From NCBI RefSeq assembly GCF_901000735.1, contig NC_081551.1:9938232-10002231 (forward strand): DNA of 64,000 bases, read 5' to 3'. A program made the position numbers and the translations under genes. Positions 15,201 to 25,249 of this stretch are shown in pieces; position 1 is the first letter of the stretch; the number at the start of each line of letters is the position of its first letter. The stretch is from Corylus avellana. Lineage: Eukaryota > Streptophyta > Magnoliopsida > Fagales > Betulaceae. Below the pieces are notes generated by a model that worked only from the letters and a program-made list of their open reading frames with translations, was not told where the DNA came from and did no database searches.

Positions 15201-17618
15201 AAAGAAATGGCCAATTTCACTTCAAAAAAATGTAAAACAAAATGATGCTATAAAGCAAGTAAACTTGTTATTCAAATAAATCAGATTGATGAAATGAAAG
15301 AACCTGGATAACAGGATCATGGGTAGGCTCCGGAAAATGACCTTTACGACCAGCACACTCAATGTCAAAACTCAATATGCGAAATGGAGCCATCTTTGAG
15401 AATTCCCCTTCTGGGGCATGGCTAATCAGTTCTGAATACCTAAGAGAAGTTGTTAAGAAAGGTTGTTCAAAGAAGACTTTTAAGGATTCATCTCCAAAGA
15501 GATACAATGAACTCTCAACTATCACACATGAGGATACAGGCAATCAAATTCTAATTGGCAGTAGGACAAATTCTTTGAGGTCTTCTTATATTTTCCAGCC
15601 AGTACTTCAATCCAATTGCCACCAACAATTTTGCGGTCAATCATAAAACGAAGAGCAAAGAGAACATTGCTTTCATATGTCATGAAGCTCTTCACACCAA
15701 AACCGTCCATTTGAATGCCTCTATCAAGAATTCCTGAAGATTTTAGCATATTAACAAGAAATAAAATAACATATGAATAATTGCTACTAGAAATAAGCCC
15801 CATTATACAAAAAATAAAAGTAAGCACGTATTTAAAAACAAAAACAAAAACAAAACAAACAAAACAAAAACTTGTTGCCTACCAGAAATTTAAAAAGGAA
15901 ATATTAACTTTGAGTGAAACCCATATCAATAGCAGATTGAGAAAGAAAAAACATGATTATAAAATCAAAATGGATGAAAAAATAATTCTCAAAGATCGAT
16001 TTTGTAATTATCCTATAAACACATTTTTTTCCTGAAAATAGGTCATTCACACAAAAATGCTTTGGAAATTTCATGTCTGTGCATGAATTTTATATTTAAA
16101 AATCCGAACTTTTTACCTCTGCAGCTGGTTACCATTGTCGGCAATGCAACTACAATTTTGAGAAACGGATGAGAAGTCTGCTGCTGGTAATACATGACAC
16201 TCCTTTTCTGCACCAATTCAATACGACGGACATATTTGGGTACCTTACCATTCCGATTCACCTCTCTCATCCTTGCCTGAACAATTGCCAAACAACAAAG
16301 TATAATGGATTAAGGCTTTTTTCTTTTTCAACAAGTGGATTTACAACAACTATACATATATATTTGACCTGGTAAGTGACAAAAGAGAATACCTCAAGAA
16401 TTTGATGGAAACGGGAGATATCATCAGGGCCCATTCCCGGAGGGCAGCTTATGTAAAAATATGGCTCAAACCCATGAACATTGCAGCAAACACTATGTCC
16501 TAGCAGATAGCCAAAAAGCAAACATTTATTACAATCAGGAAAAAAGGTTTAAAAGAAGATACCCGAGATTATGCTTCTTTAACAACACTTGTTCTAACAC
16601 AAAGCACCTGACACCATCTATAGAAACATGGATAACTGTATGCTTGTTTAAGATGAAAATTACAATACTACTTATAGAAGGTATTGATATAAAATAATGA
16701 ACTTGGAGCGACTATGAGTATCAAAAATATTACCAAAATTCAAGAAATTACGCTTCTTCTCTGTGAGGGAAATCTATCGGTGCATACCAATACTTGTTAT
16801 AACTACCTAAAATTTGGCAATTATTAACTTAAACTACTTTACCGATACAGATTTGGCACCTAAATGGTTTGACTTTAAATTCAGGTATGATTATTCAGGG
16901 AAGATCCAAAAAAGTCAGTTCTTTATGTACTCTTTCCTTCCAATTTGACTTGATTATATACAATAAAATCATGAGAAATTACTTGAATTTGTGGTATCTA
17001 CAGTCGTGAACAGACTTGGGAATGCAGCGACTAAATAACCAGTAATTTGCCTCTTTGAGCTAATCTATTCTTCCGTTACCAAATAAATTCACCAAAGTTC
17101 AGTTCAAAAATCTAGTGCAACCAAAATGAAAAGAAACAGTATGAGCTAACCTTCCCTAGTAACCCCGAAAATGCGGATAATGGCGGCAGGTCCAGAAGAA
17201 TTGGGCAACAATTCTTTGTGACTCTCCCCGATCACATAATCAATCTCCAATTGCTGAAAAACTAAGAGAGAAACAAAAAAAAAAAAAGAGGCCCAGAATC
17301 AAAAGAATTAGAAAAACCCTAGCATAGCAAAATCCAGGGAGTAAAGTAGGCGCTGAGCCACTCACGGATGCTCCGAGACTGCGACACGTAGTCGTCGGAG
17401 AGGGGAGGGCGAACCCACTTGGCAAGGCGGCACGCGAGGGCCTGGCGATCCTCGATGTCACGGAGGATCTCCTCCTCCAGGATGAGGGTTTCGTCCAGGA
17501 AGACGTCCTCATCCACGAACTCGTCTTCTTGAGACGCCGCCTGGTGCTTGGGGGCTTGTGCCGGCGAGGTTTTCTGCGGCGGCGCTGGGCGTTTCCGGGG
17601 ATTGCCGTTTTTGCTCAT
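294..17618 (-). CDS. POLD1: DNA polymerase delta catalytic subunit (30 exons, complete)
   Basis: Family-B replicative DNA polymerase with 3'-5' proofreading, acting in the nucleus with the small delta subunits and PCNA. Coding exons, 5' to 3': 17366-17618, 17151-17261, 16393-16499, 16117-16276, 15538-15733, 15304-15439, 15059-15196, 13426-13503, 13148-13239, 12819-12885, 12655-12726, 10952-11038, 10307-10426, 10112-10210, 6574-6681, 6339-6434, 6157-6222, 5970-6026, 5755-5842, 5563-5642, 4603-4716, 3376-3490, 3124-3296, 2895-2966, 2702-2776, 2509-2598, 2264-2424, 886-959, 686-773, 294-381. All introns are GT-AG and phases match; the total is 3261 bp, 1086 residues, close to other plant POLD1 proteins. 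Visible motifs: Exo I FDIE (D301, E303), Exo II NICKFD (D387), Exo III YCLKD (Y496, D500), motif [10 protein letters not shown] (D589), motif B around K681-G689, motif C YGDTDS (D742, D744), KKRY near 793-796. C-terminal CysA is C996/999/1011/1014; CysB, the likely Fe-S site, is C1043/1046/1056/1061. No frameshift or lost catalytic residue. Largest introns: 6682-10111, 11039-12654, 13504-15058. Confidence 0.97.
1176..1335. repeat. Two-copy tandem repeat in POLD1 intron 27
   Basis: A unit of about 80 bp beginning AATTTCTCAATGGTCGATTA occurs at 1176-1256 and again from 1257, with small differences (the second copy is a few bases shorter). It lies in the intron between the exons at 2264-2424 and 886-959 and affects no splice site. 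Confidence 0.8.
1617..1773. mobile_element. MITE-like inverted-repeat element in POLD1 intron 27
   Basis: About 157 bp whose ends are imperfect inverted repeats: AATGCTAAACTTACAA on the left against GTAATGCTAGACCTACAA read from the right on the other strand. It has no coding capacity. No clear target-site duplication was identified, so the superfamily is open. Confidence 0.5.
3795..4350. repeat. Diverged tandem duplication in POLD1 intron 21
   Basis: The block at about 3795-4045 recurs at about 4067-4350. Shared landmarks are CTTTTTTGGATGGA, AAGCTGATCAA, GGGTCCAAGTAATCTCGAC and AAAATGCAACACCT. The copies have diverged by substitutions and an extra stretch in the second. The duplication is wholly intronic, between exons 4603-4716 and 3376-3490. 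Confidence 0.75.
7100..7910 (+). mobile_element. LINE-type retrotransposon remnant in POLD1 intron 14
   Basis: An open frame at 7163-7579, continued after a frameshift in the frame of 7503-7727, resembles the N-terminal ORF of plant LINE-like repeats (ERSRG...VRLG core, then [10 protein letters not shown]). It is followed by a 3' tail ending TTACTTATC and poly(A) at about 7893-7910, as expected for target-primed reverse transcription. No endonuclease or reverse transcriptase lies between, so the copy has a large internal deletion. It lies antisense to POLD1. Confidence 0.55.
8735..9890 (+). mobile_element. Truncated Ty1-copia element in POLD1 intron 14
   Basis: An LTR end (TTTTCA, to 8918) is followed directly by TGGTATTAGAGC at 8919-8930, a one-mismatch initiator-Met-tRNA primer binding site. 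After a decayed gag-like region, reverse transcriptase resumes at about 9480 with frameshifts and stops. The frame from 9695 contains the copia core [20 protein letters not shown]. Coding similarity stops near 9890; the rest of pol and a 3' LTR are absent. The left LTR boundary is uncertain. Orientation is antisense to POLD1. Confidence 0.75.
14008..14055. repeat. ATAC microsatellite with hairpin
   Basis: About seven ATAC units are followed at once by GTATGTATGTGTGTG, so the tract can fold back on itself. It lies inside POLD1 intron 7. Confidence 0.85.
14100..14740 (-). mobile_element. Ty1-copia 3' fragment (RNase H plus LTR) in POLD1 intron 7
   Basis: The minus strand reads through a decayed copia RNase H: VEFRAMA near 14705, then [32 protein letters not shown] and [11 protein letters not shown], with several stops and a frameshift. 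The coding end is followed by TGTTGATGATGGAAATTACC at 14361 downward, which looks like the start of the 3' LTR; its far end is unclear, perhaps near 14000-14100. It is in the same orientation as POLD1. Confidence 0.8.
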
Positions 17619-17668
17619 GGCTCCGAGTTGGAGAGTCAGACAGACGGAGAGATTGGAGGGAAAATGAG

Positions 17669-17677
17669 ATTCCCGCC
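17669..17677. promoter_or_regulatory. E2F-like site upstream of the POLD1 start
   Basis: ATTCCCGCC lies about 50 bp upstream of the POLD1 ATG and fits the degenerate plant E2F consensus WTTSSCSS. E2F/DP factors drive many S-phase replication genes, so the position makes sense. The motif is short and degenerate, so this is a consistent candidate and not proof. It falls in or next to the 5' UTR. Confidence 0.4.
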
Positions 17678-17699
17678 AGTTTTGTGGGAGGCTTGTTTT

Positions 17700-18206
17700 T
17701 TATTTTTTATTTTCTAATCAAATAAGGGGAGGGGGGAAATAAGAATTACAACGGGATTAAAAAAAAAAAAAAAAACGAAAAATGGTGGGCAATCCAAATA
17801 ACAGTCCAAAACCAATCAGAAAACAGTGCTAAAAGGCAAAGTGAAACAAAGTAACATGGTAAGTAATGAAAATTGGTCAAATAAATGACTCAGTCCATAA
17901 TGGGAATCAAGGCACCTACGAAGGGCTACTATCAAAAGCAAAACAAAGGGTTTCAAAAAGGACAAGCCTATCAAAATCTTTGCTAGCAAAACAGAACCGG
18001 CACCGCAAAAGGCTAAATCTAGGGTCACCAACGAGCAGCCACACCATAACAAACAAAACAAGCAAACAACAGCCCAAAAACAAAACAAAACAAAACAAAA
18101 AAGCTTCCATCCAAAATAAAGGCAGTATTGGCCCATTGAGACAAAAACCCAAAAAAATATATATATAAAAGAAAAACAAAGGAAACAAGTAAAAAATAGT
18201 AAATGT
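17700..18206. other. Intergenic stretch upstream of POLD1, no gene seen
   Basis: AT-rich with a poly(A) run at 17759-17775 and A/C-rich low-complexity sequence. A 133-codon open frame exists on the minus strand (17816-18217), but it is a run of F, L, C and V residues created by A-rich sequence on the other strand. Nothing supportable as a gene. Confidence 0.6.
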
Positions 18207-19647
18207 AACACCCCCAAAAATTAGATCAAATAATACGATCCATCTTGGTAGGGTTAATGGTGATTCCTTTGTACAGTTAACTAGTAACTACCGAGGAGAT
18301 TGTTCGTTGAATAACCAGAGTAAATATAATGCGGAATGTGAAATTACATGATCTGATATCTTTATAATCATACGGTATATAAGCATTATCATCCATTATT
18401 GACTTTGAGCTTCTTTTTAAAAATTAGGGATAATTACATTTTACATTTTCCCCTTATTAACTACAACGCATTGTCACTTTGCCCGCATGAACTGACAATG
18501 CTACTACCCGACCCTATCAGACTACCATTTTCTTCCAAAAACCCCCTTTCCGTTAGATAATCACGTTAAAAAACTTGAAATGACTCAAATACCCCAACTT
18601 TATATACAAAAATTAAATATAAAAAATACTTAAATTAAAAAAATATATAAATGAAAAATCAGTCCATGTCATTGTCCTAAATTAAAAATCCATCTGTGTA
18701 ATATCAAAAAATAATAATAATAATAATTCAAAGATTATTGGGATATGCCAAAATAACAATTTAGTCTCTATAATCAAATTCTGTCAAAATACTTAATGGA
18801 TTCCAATAGTGTATTACGTGATGATCAATAAAATGAAGATATATATTATTCTTAATTAAAAATAAATAAGTTAAAAATATAAAAGTTATTTTTTGAAAAA
18901 AAAAATAATAATAATAAAAATAAAATTTGAGGGGTGGCTGCCGCAATGGGGGAAGGGGTGGCCAGCAAGCCACCCCCGGCCCATGGGGGTGGTGTGTGGC
19001 CTCCCCCATGGCCTAGGGGTGGTCGTCGGGCACCCCCAGCCAGATCTAGGGGTGGCTCAATTGCCCCCCCACCTCAAGGGTGACACGCAAGCCACCCCTG
19101 GCCACCTCTAGGGCTGGCTCATTGGCCACCCCCTCCCCCAACTAGTAGCCACCCTCTATTTATTTTTTTAAAAAAAATAATAATAATAATTTATATATTT
19201 ATATTTTTTGTTTTAATTTTTAATTTTGGGGTATTTTTGTCCTTTTAAGGAGATTTAACATCTAAAAGAGAATATTTCGTCCAATTTAACGTGGTTGACT
19301 GACGGAAGTGGGGCTTTTAGAAGAAAATGGCAATCTGATAGGGTCGAGCAGTAAGGCTAGCAATTTAAGGGAGGAAATTGACAATGTGTTATAGTTGTTG
19401 GGAAGAAAAACTAATTACCCTAAAAATTACCAATCAAACCTAGTATGGTGAAATTCTTGCGCATCCTCATCCAACAAACTGTCTAACGCCTAGCAGTGCA
19501 AACCAACTAAACTGCAATAACTGCATAAGTTTACGACTTAGTAAATAAACCTTATAGACGAATATCAAATGAGCTTGTGAGTTACAATATGTATTGGAAT
19601 AATAAACGTGAGTTTTCAGAAACTGTAATAGGTGTTGCCTATGTTAT
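18207..19647 (-). mobile_element. Gypsy-LTR-like sequence interrupted by a long-TIR element
   Basis: The stretch starts TGTAACACCCCC, the inverse of a GGGTGTTACA LTR end, and resembles a second block starting TGTAACGCCCGC at 19973. Both contain a related segment (CATAAGTTTACGACTTAGTAA at about 19524 and CGTATAAGTTTAAAGACTTA at 20280). This suggests two old copies of one gypsy LTR read on the minus strand. It is split by the element at 18426-19421. Confidence 0.45.
18426..19421. mobile_element. Non-autonomous long-TIR (Mutator-like) element
   Basis: Terminal inverted repeats of roughly 190 bp: the left arm (AGGGATAATTAC...GACCCTATCAGACT...CCATTTTCTTC...AATACCCC) is matched by the reverse complement of the right arm. 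The flanks both read AAAAATT (18419-18425 and 19422-19428), an apparent 7-bp or longer target duplication. There is no transposase. The core at about 18925-19150 is unusually GC-rich, with repeated GGGGTGGC/GCCACCCC blocks that can pair with one another. Confidence 0.75.
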
Positions 19648-19972
19648 TGATAAGCATCGAATGTTGCACATTCAAGTCCCTTAACTCACATATATTAATC
19701 CCTTAGTTTCATTATATTATAATTTTTTGTGTTGTTTTCGTGTTTTGTAACATTTTCAAGTTCTTAGAGAAAATGCAAACAAATTCCATTGATATTAGGC
19801 TTAGAACACATCTTAATGAGCTGCTGAAGGAAAAGGCTCAAGCGCGCTTGGAAAGGGCTCGAACGCATGTGAAAAGGGCTTAGGCACAGGTAAAAAAGGT
19901 ATCATGCACACTAAAGAGATCGAGCGCACTAAAGGGCTGAAGCACACATGAAAAGGGGACGATGTAACGCCC
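19648..19972 (+). mobile_element. Truncated Athila-like gypsy LTR start
   Basis: TGATAAGCATCGAATGTTGC, CCCTTAACT and TTAATCCCTTAG parallel the first bases of the LTRs at 28979 and 30343, and CTCAAGCGCGCTTG and GATCGAGCGCACT carry the motif found in those LTRs. It stops where the TGTAACGCCC block begins at 19973, so only about 325 bp remain. Confidence 0.5.
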
Positions 19973-20802
19973 GCAAATCTAGCATTTTCAGTCTGGTAAG
20001 GTTATTGGCAATTACCCCAATGTAGCTAACTGGTAGCCAACTAGAGAACCATCCCTCTAAACAAAATCAGAGTTGATGCATAGGAAGGTGAAATAAATCT
20101 GAGCAATCTAATAATCAAGCATATATTATCCTCGAAACATAGATACGAAGCAACTAATAGAAATAAAAACCTATTCAAACTTAACGTCAACACGAAGATT
20201 CTCATCTTAAACAAGTCTGTAGTGGCAACCTCACCACTCTCCTCTCCCTAGGAAAAGGTTTCTTACAGGATGTAATAACCGTATAAGTTTAAAGACTTAG
20301 TAAGTAAACCTTATAGTTGGATACGACATGAGCCAGTTATTAGAAATAAACGTGTAGCTTGATGAAGTTTTGAAAGAGGTATTGTCTTTGTTAATATACC
20401 ATAAAAATATCGCTTTGTAGTAAGAAAGAGGTGTACTTCTAAAGGCAATCGCCTAAGAATTTTAATGAAAAAAACTAATACTTTAATACGTCATAACTAT
20501 CATATATGGTCTACCCGAGATGTTACCCATTTTCAGCAGAGTTGGCGCTGTCCCGAGAGACATGTAATACAATGTCGGTGCCCCGACCATTGTATGCTAC
20601 CGTCCATAACACTAGCAGCTTGACTGACTCCGACCTCGAGTGGTCCATACTACTAATGATATGCGTCCTCTAGTGACCTGCCAATTAAGGTTGCGCCGGT
20701 CACGAAATAATCATTAGATCCAAGGCCCATATATTACATCCATACACACATTTGACCATAGAATCAAGTTTACACTGTAAGCTCACCATGTCATATGATA
20801 CA
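19973..20802 (-). mobile_element. Gypsy-LTR-like sequence hosting the copia insertion
   Basis: Begins TGTAACGCCCGCAAATC and continues, apparently, at 28748-28978 on the other side of the Ty1-copia element, which duplicated TCTTA when it inserted. No coding sequence. Assignment to a gypsy LTR rests on the TGTAACGCCC terminus and similarity to 18207-19647. Confidence 0.45.
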
Positions 20803-20807
20803 TCTTA

Positions 20808-21654
20808 TGTTGTAATATTTGTTACAAACATTCATTTTAAGTCATTTGGAAATGTTTTATCATTTGATAATATCTTCTTAAAGGTTTTTATGAGAAATAA
20901 AAATCATCTTTAACCATTTTGATTTATAACCGTTTGTATTTTTTACTTGGTTATAAGATATAACTTTTATGACCGTTAGTGTTTATTACTTGGTTATGAG
21001 ATATAACTTTTATGACCGTTTGTATTTATTACTTGGTTATGAGTTATTAAATAAAAATTAGTTTTAATTGATTTTTACCGTTTTGACCGTTAGTCTTTAA
21101 CAAGTTTTATTGTAGTTTGACCATTTTGTTATTAACAAATGTTTTACCGTTTTTGGTGTTATGACCATTTGGACATTATAAAAAGAAAAGAAAACATCCA
21201 CAATCCCATGGTAGAGTGAGCTTGCAACAAGAAAGAAAGAAAGGCAAACTCATTTTCTTTATAAAAGAGTTTTGTCCTATTTTAGAAGATCAATTGCATA
21301 GAATTCTATTCTATTCAATTTCTATTTTCTCTTTGCGGTTTTTTTTTTAAGAAGATCAAAGGGTTGTTCTACTAGTCTTCGTTATTGGAAGTGCGTCCTT
21401 AACGAAGGTAGACGCTATAGTCTAATCTTGGGAGGTTGCGTGTCAAAGGATCCGATCGCACCGAGTTATACACTCCGGGAGGCACGAATCAACCTTTAAG
21501 GACAACGCTCTTACGTGATTCTATAACACATTGTGAGATCTTTCCATACTCTACTTTTCATCTCTTGTATTTTATTTATTTTATTGTTAATTTTTAGATT
21601 GCAATGATTTTATATCAATGAGAATTTGTGCACCATCCAAAATTATTTCTAACA
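20808..21654 (+). repeat. 5' LTR of the Ty1-copia element
   Basis: 847 bp, TG...CA ends, nearly identical to 27898-28747. It includes a possible promoter region with GGACATTATAAAAAG near 21171 and a run of T at 21341-21350. Confidence 0.93.
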
Positions 21655-21739
21655 ATCTTAAAGGTTGATTATGATGGTTGCACAAATATTGTGATTAGTA
21701 TCATAACAATAGTATTTAAACTTATGAGAAGTCAAATAC

Positions 21740-21839
21740 NNNNNNNNNNNNNNNNNNNNNNNNNNNNNNNNNNNNNNNNNNNNNNNNNNNNNNNNNNNNN
21801 NNNNNNNNNNNNNNNNNNNNNNNNNNNNNNNNNNNNNNN
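21740..21839. other. Assembly gap (100 N) with identical flanks
   Basis: Exactly 100 N. The 27 bases before it (21713-21739) are repeated exactly after it (21840-21866), so the two contigs overlap and the gap probably stands for no missing sequence. Confidence 0.95.
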
Positions 21840-22684
21840 TATTTAAACTTATGAGAAGTCAAATACTATAAGAGTTTGCGGTATGCAATTCGCATATGAG
21901 AAAGATGAAATCAAATATTGAGTGGAAAGATTTTGTATTCATTTATTAAAAAAAAAAAAAGAATTTAATTTCATGTGTAGTTATTGAAAATGAAAAAAAA
22001 TTTTATCGAAAGAGTTTTCAATTATTTGAACTCAATTTATTGATTGTCAAATAATCTTTTATTGTTGGGTTACTATTCTTACAATAAAAAGAGTTAAGCC
22101 CTTTATGATTTTTTTTGAACTTAGCATTTTATGTTGTGTTGTGCTAAGCTTACCGGAAAACATCCATGTAGATTAATAATAATTACAATGAATAGTTACT
22201 CATGGTGTGATGGAAAAAATACATAGGAATTACTAATTGTGTGCAGAGAATACAATTTTGTTGAAGCTTCTAGCAGATAAGCATAACATAGGAGAAAGAG
22301 ACGTGGTGTGTGCATTGAGTTGATCGGTTCTTACGACACCTAGTTGGTGTGTGGTAATGACAATCTATTTTGGAAGACCTTGGAGTAAAGCTGTTGGCTC
22401 CGCTGTGAGTTTTAAACTTTGATTTATAAGTCTTATTTTTTAAGACATAATATACATTTCATTTATTAAAATGGAAAAAAAAAATTCAAGTTATGAAGGT
22501 GCTCCTTGATTGAATTAAAGCTAGTGCAAAATTTTATAATTATATGAATTTTGTATATGATAAGTGGTGGCTTCTATTAATTCATCTATTTCAAAATTGA
22601 AATAGCATCTAGCATTTATGTTAGTAATGACATGCTAGATTAGCATAAATACTTTACAAGTATTTGATAAATCTTCATATATAT

Positions 22685-24572
22685 TGTAACATCCCCAGCC
22701 CGTTAAGGCTGAGTTTGCCATTTTTCTTCTTTTACAACAAAAGTTCTTGCAAAGATCTATAAGGTCTATCAGAGTACTTGATTTTGAAAAATGTATAAAA
22801 CATTATTCAAGAGATTTTATTACAAGCGAAATTAGAAAACATTAAACTTTAGTTGCGGAATATCATATCATTACAATAACTTATATGAAAAGACTTTGAA
22901 AATTAATAATTATTCCCACCCCATTCCGGCCTCCTATTCCAGCATCCTTTCTACCTGAAAACAAGAAATAAAACTCAATGAGCCCAAAGGGGGCCCAGCA
23001 AGTAAAATCCACAACCATAAATAGTTTTACTCCTTGTTCTCAGTTTTGAAAATCATTTTCGCAAATAAATATAATTCTAGCCATAATAATATCGGTATGT
23101 ACGGTTGCATCTCCCGTAACATATACATACTATTACATCTAGTAATAGATCATCGTTGTAAATCATCTTTATAAATCATCATCATAATGCATCTTTATAA
23201 ATCATCATCATAATGCATCATTATAAATAATCTTTGTAAATCATCATAGCATATCATCGTTGAAAATATAGTATCATTTTCTCATAATAGGGCCCATGTA
23301 CACTATTACCCCTGTGCACGAGGGTTGCGGGTCCTTGTGACCATGGCACTGAACTGTGGCCACAGCCATGCCCGACCGTCAATTAACTCTTTCTCGGTGC
23401 ACTCAACGGTCTAGTTGATGGAATACCACCTTCTGGCATAGCCTCCTTCAGTGGTTTCGCCTCCATCCGAGTATCGGTACCGAACTCTCATCTTTACTTA
23501 TCTTAGGGCCAAAAATACTCTCCTCCATACATGTGCCCTCATTTCATAAACATTTATCTCATCTCTTGTACTTTTCTTTGTACTTCTTTTGATGCATCTT
23601 AGGGCAACATGTAGGAGGGTTTATCATCATTTTTCTTTCTTATAAACATCATCATTTCTCAACTTTCTTTTCTCAAAATGAAAACCTTTTCAAATATAAA
23701 CTTGTTGTACTTAGAAAGCGTTTAAAGAAATAGAAACTTTCTAGATAATTCATTTAGAAATCCTTCATGCATGCAACATGACTTCATAATACGTAAATAA
23801 AATAATCATTTACAGTTTGATACAAGAATATATAAATAGCATGACATGAAGTAACTTTAGAAGGGGTAGTGAATTTACTTACCTCTAGACTGAAGCTAAA
23901 AGTGGTATGAAGGAATCTAGTTGCTCCAATATGACTAACACCACTAGTATATCTTTTGAAACTAATTTATAAAGTCCGCTATCTCTTGTGTTCTTTCTTT
24001 CTTGTAGCGCTTGGTCTCGCCCTTTCTCTCTCTGTTCTGAGTAAACACTCTTAGAAAGAAGAAAGACCGAGTAAAAAGCGGAAGAAGGAAGAATATATGC
24101 AAGAGATGGGAGGGGAGATGAGTGGTGAAAATTCTGAAGGAGAAGAGCTCTATTTATAGGAGAAAATCAAACACTATTCTACCGTCAATTTACAATTATA
24201 CCCTCATTTTACTATTTCACCAACCCTATACTATTCTACATTCAATTTACAATTATACCCTCATTCTATCTTCAATTTACAATTATACCCTCATTTTACT
24301 ATTTCACCAACCCTATACTATTTCACCAACCCTATACTATTCTACCTTCAATTTACGATTATACCCTCATTCTATCTTCAATTTACAATTATACCCTCAT
24401 TTTACTATTTTACTATTTCACCAACCCTATACTATTTCACCAATTACCATTCTCTAATTACCACTCTCATAAATTTCCCAAGAATTAAAATCCTTAGCTA
24501 CAATGGATATTAAAATAACATCATTATCAAAATAATCTATTTAAATAGCTTTGAAAATTCTGGGACACTACA
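22685..24572 (-). mobile_element. Solo LTR (gypsy-like) nested in the copia element
   Basis: 1888 bp starting TGTAACATCCCC and ending GGGACACTACA, flanked by TATAT at 22680-22684 and 24573-24577. On the minus strand it ends GGGATGTTACA, as many plant chromovirus LTRs do. No internal coding region or second LTR is present, so it probably arose by LTR-LTR recombination. The copia sequence continues on both sides. The TSD is AT-rich, so its support is moderate. Confidence 0.7.
24176..24450. repeat. Modular tandem repeats inside the solo LTR
   Basis: Short modules, TTCAATTTACAATTATACCC, TCATTTTACTATTTCACC and AACCCTATACTA, recur in varying order and number. The array ends near ACTATTTCACCAATTACC. 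Confidence 0.85.
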
Positions 24573-25249
24573 TATATCATTCAACTTTCAAGTTTATCTG
24601 AAATGCTAATTCCTAATAAAGTATATGTGATTATTGATGTTCTTATATATTGAGGCTCATTTGATATCTAATAAATTTATCATATCATTAGATTGATACC
24701 AATGTCATATTTATGAGAATGAGCCAATAATAGTTGATTATTATTTGGTTGAGCTTGATACTTTGCATATTTATTGGGGCTTTAGTTAAAAGATTTTATT
24801 TTTAAAATCTTGATAGAACTTGAAATATGCAATCCCTATATATATATATAAGGATCATGTTGAAAAATCACAAGTGATGATTAATATTTTTTTAAAAAAC
24901 AACTTTAGAACTGTCAATTGACAAAAAATAAAGAAGATGAAGTGACATATCATACTTAGAGAAAGATGAGCTCATAGAAGTCATTTCTTAAAGCACTTGT
25001 GAGCTATTAATGAAAATTTATTTTCTTGTGAATATTTGGTTTATTCCATTAATATTTAGCATGATAGATTTATACATGTAAATTTTGGCTACATCAAGGG
25101 GATGAAAAGAAATTAGAATATTAGAATAAATGATGAATTCTATAATTGTCAGTTTTGGGTTATTCACCAAAGTGTGGGGGGAAGCCATTATTTTGTTTGT
25201 CACATTCATAAGCATTGTTTGGAATACCTCGAAGTGTGGTGGTATTTAA

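Noticed and set aside
17816..18217. 133-codon minus-strand frame resembling a membrane protein
   Set aside because: The F/L/C/V richness follows from A- and AAAC-rich low-complexity sequence on the plus strand; no recognisable domain and a matching frame exists on the other strand.
24176..24450. Repeat array considered as CRISPR-like or a repeat protein
   Set aside because: Units vary in order and length with no unique spacers, and they lie inside a plant LTR.
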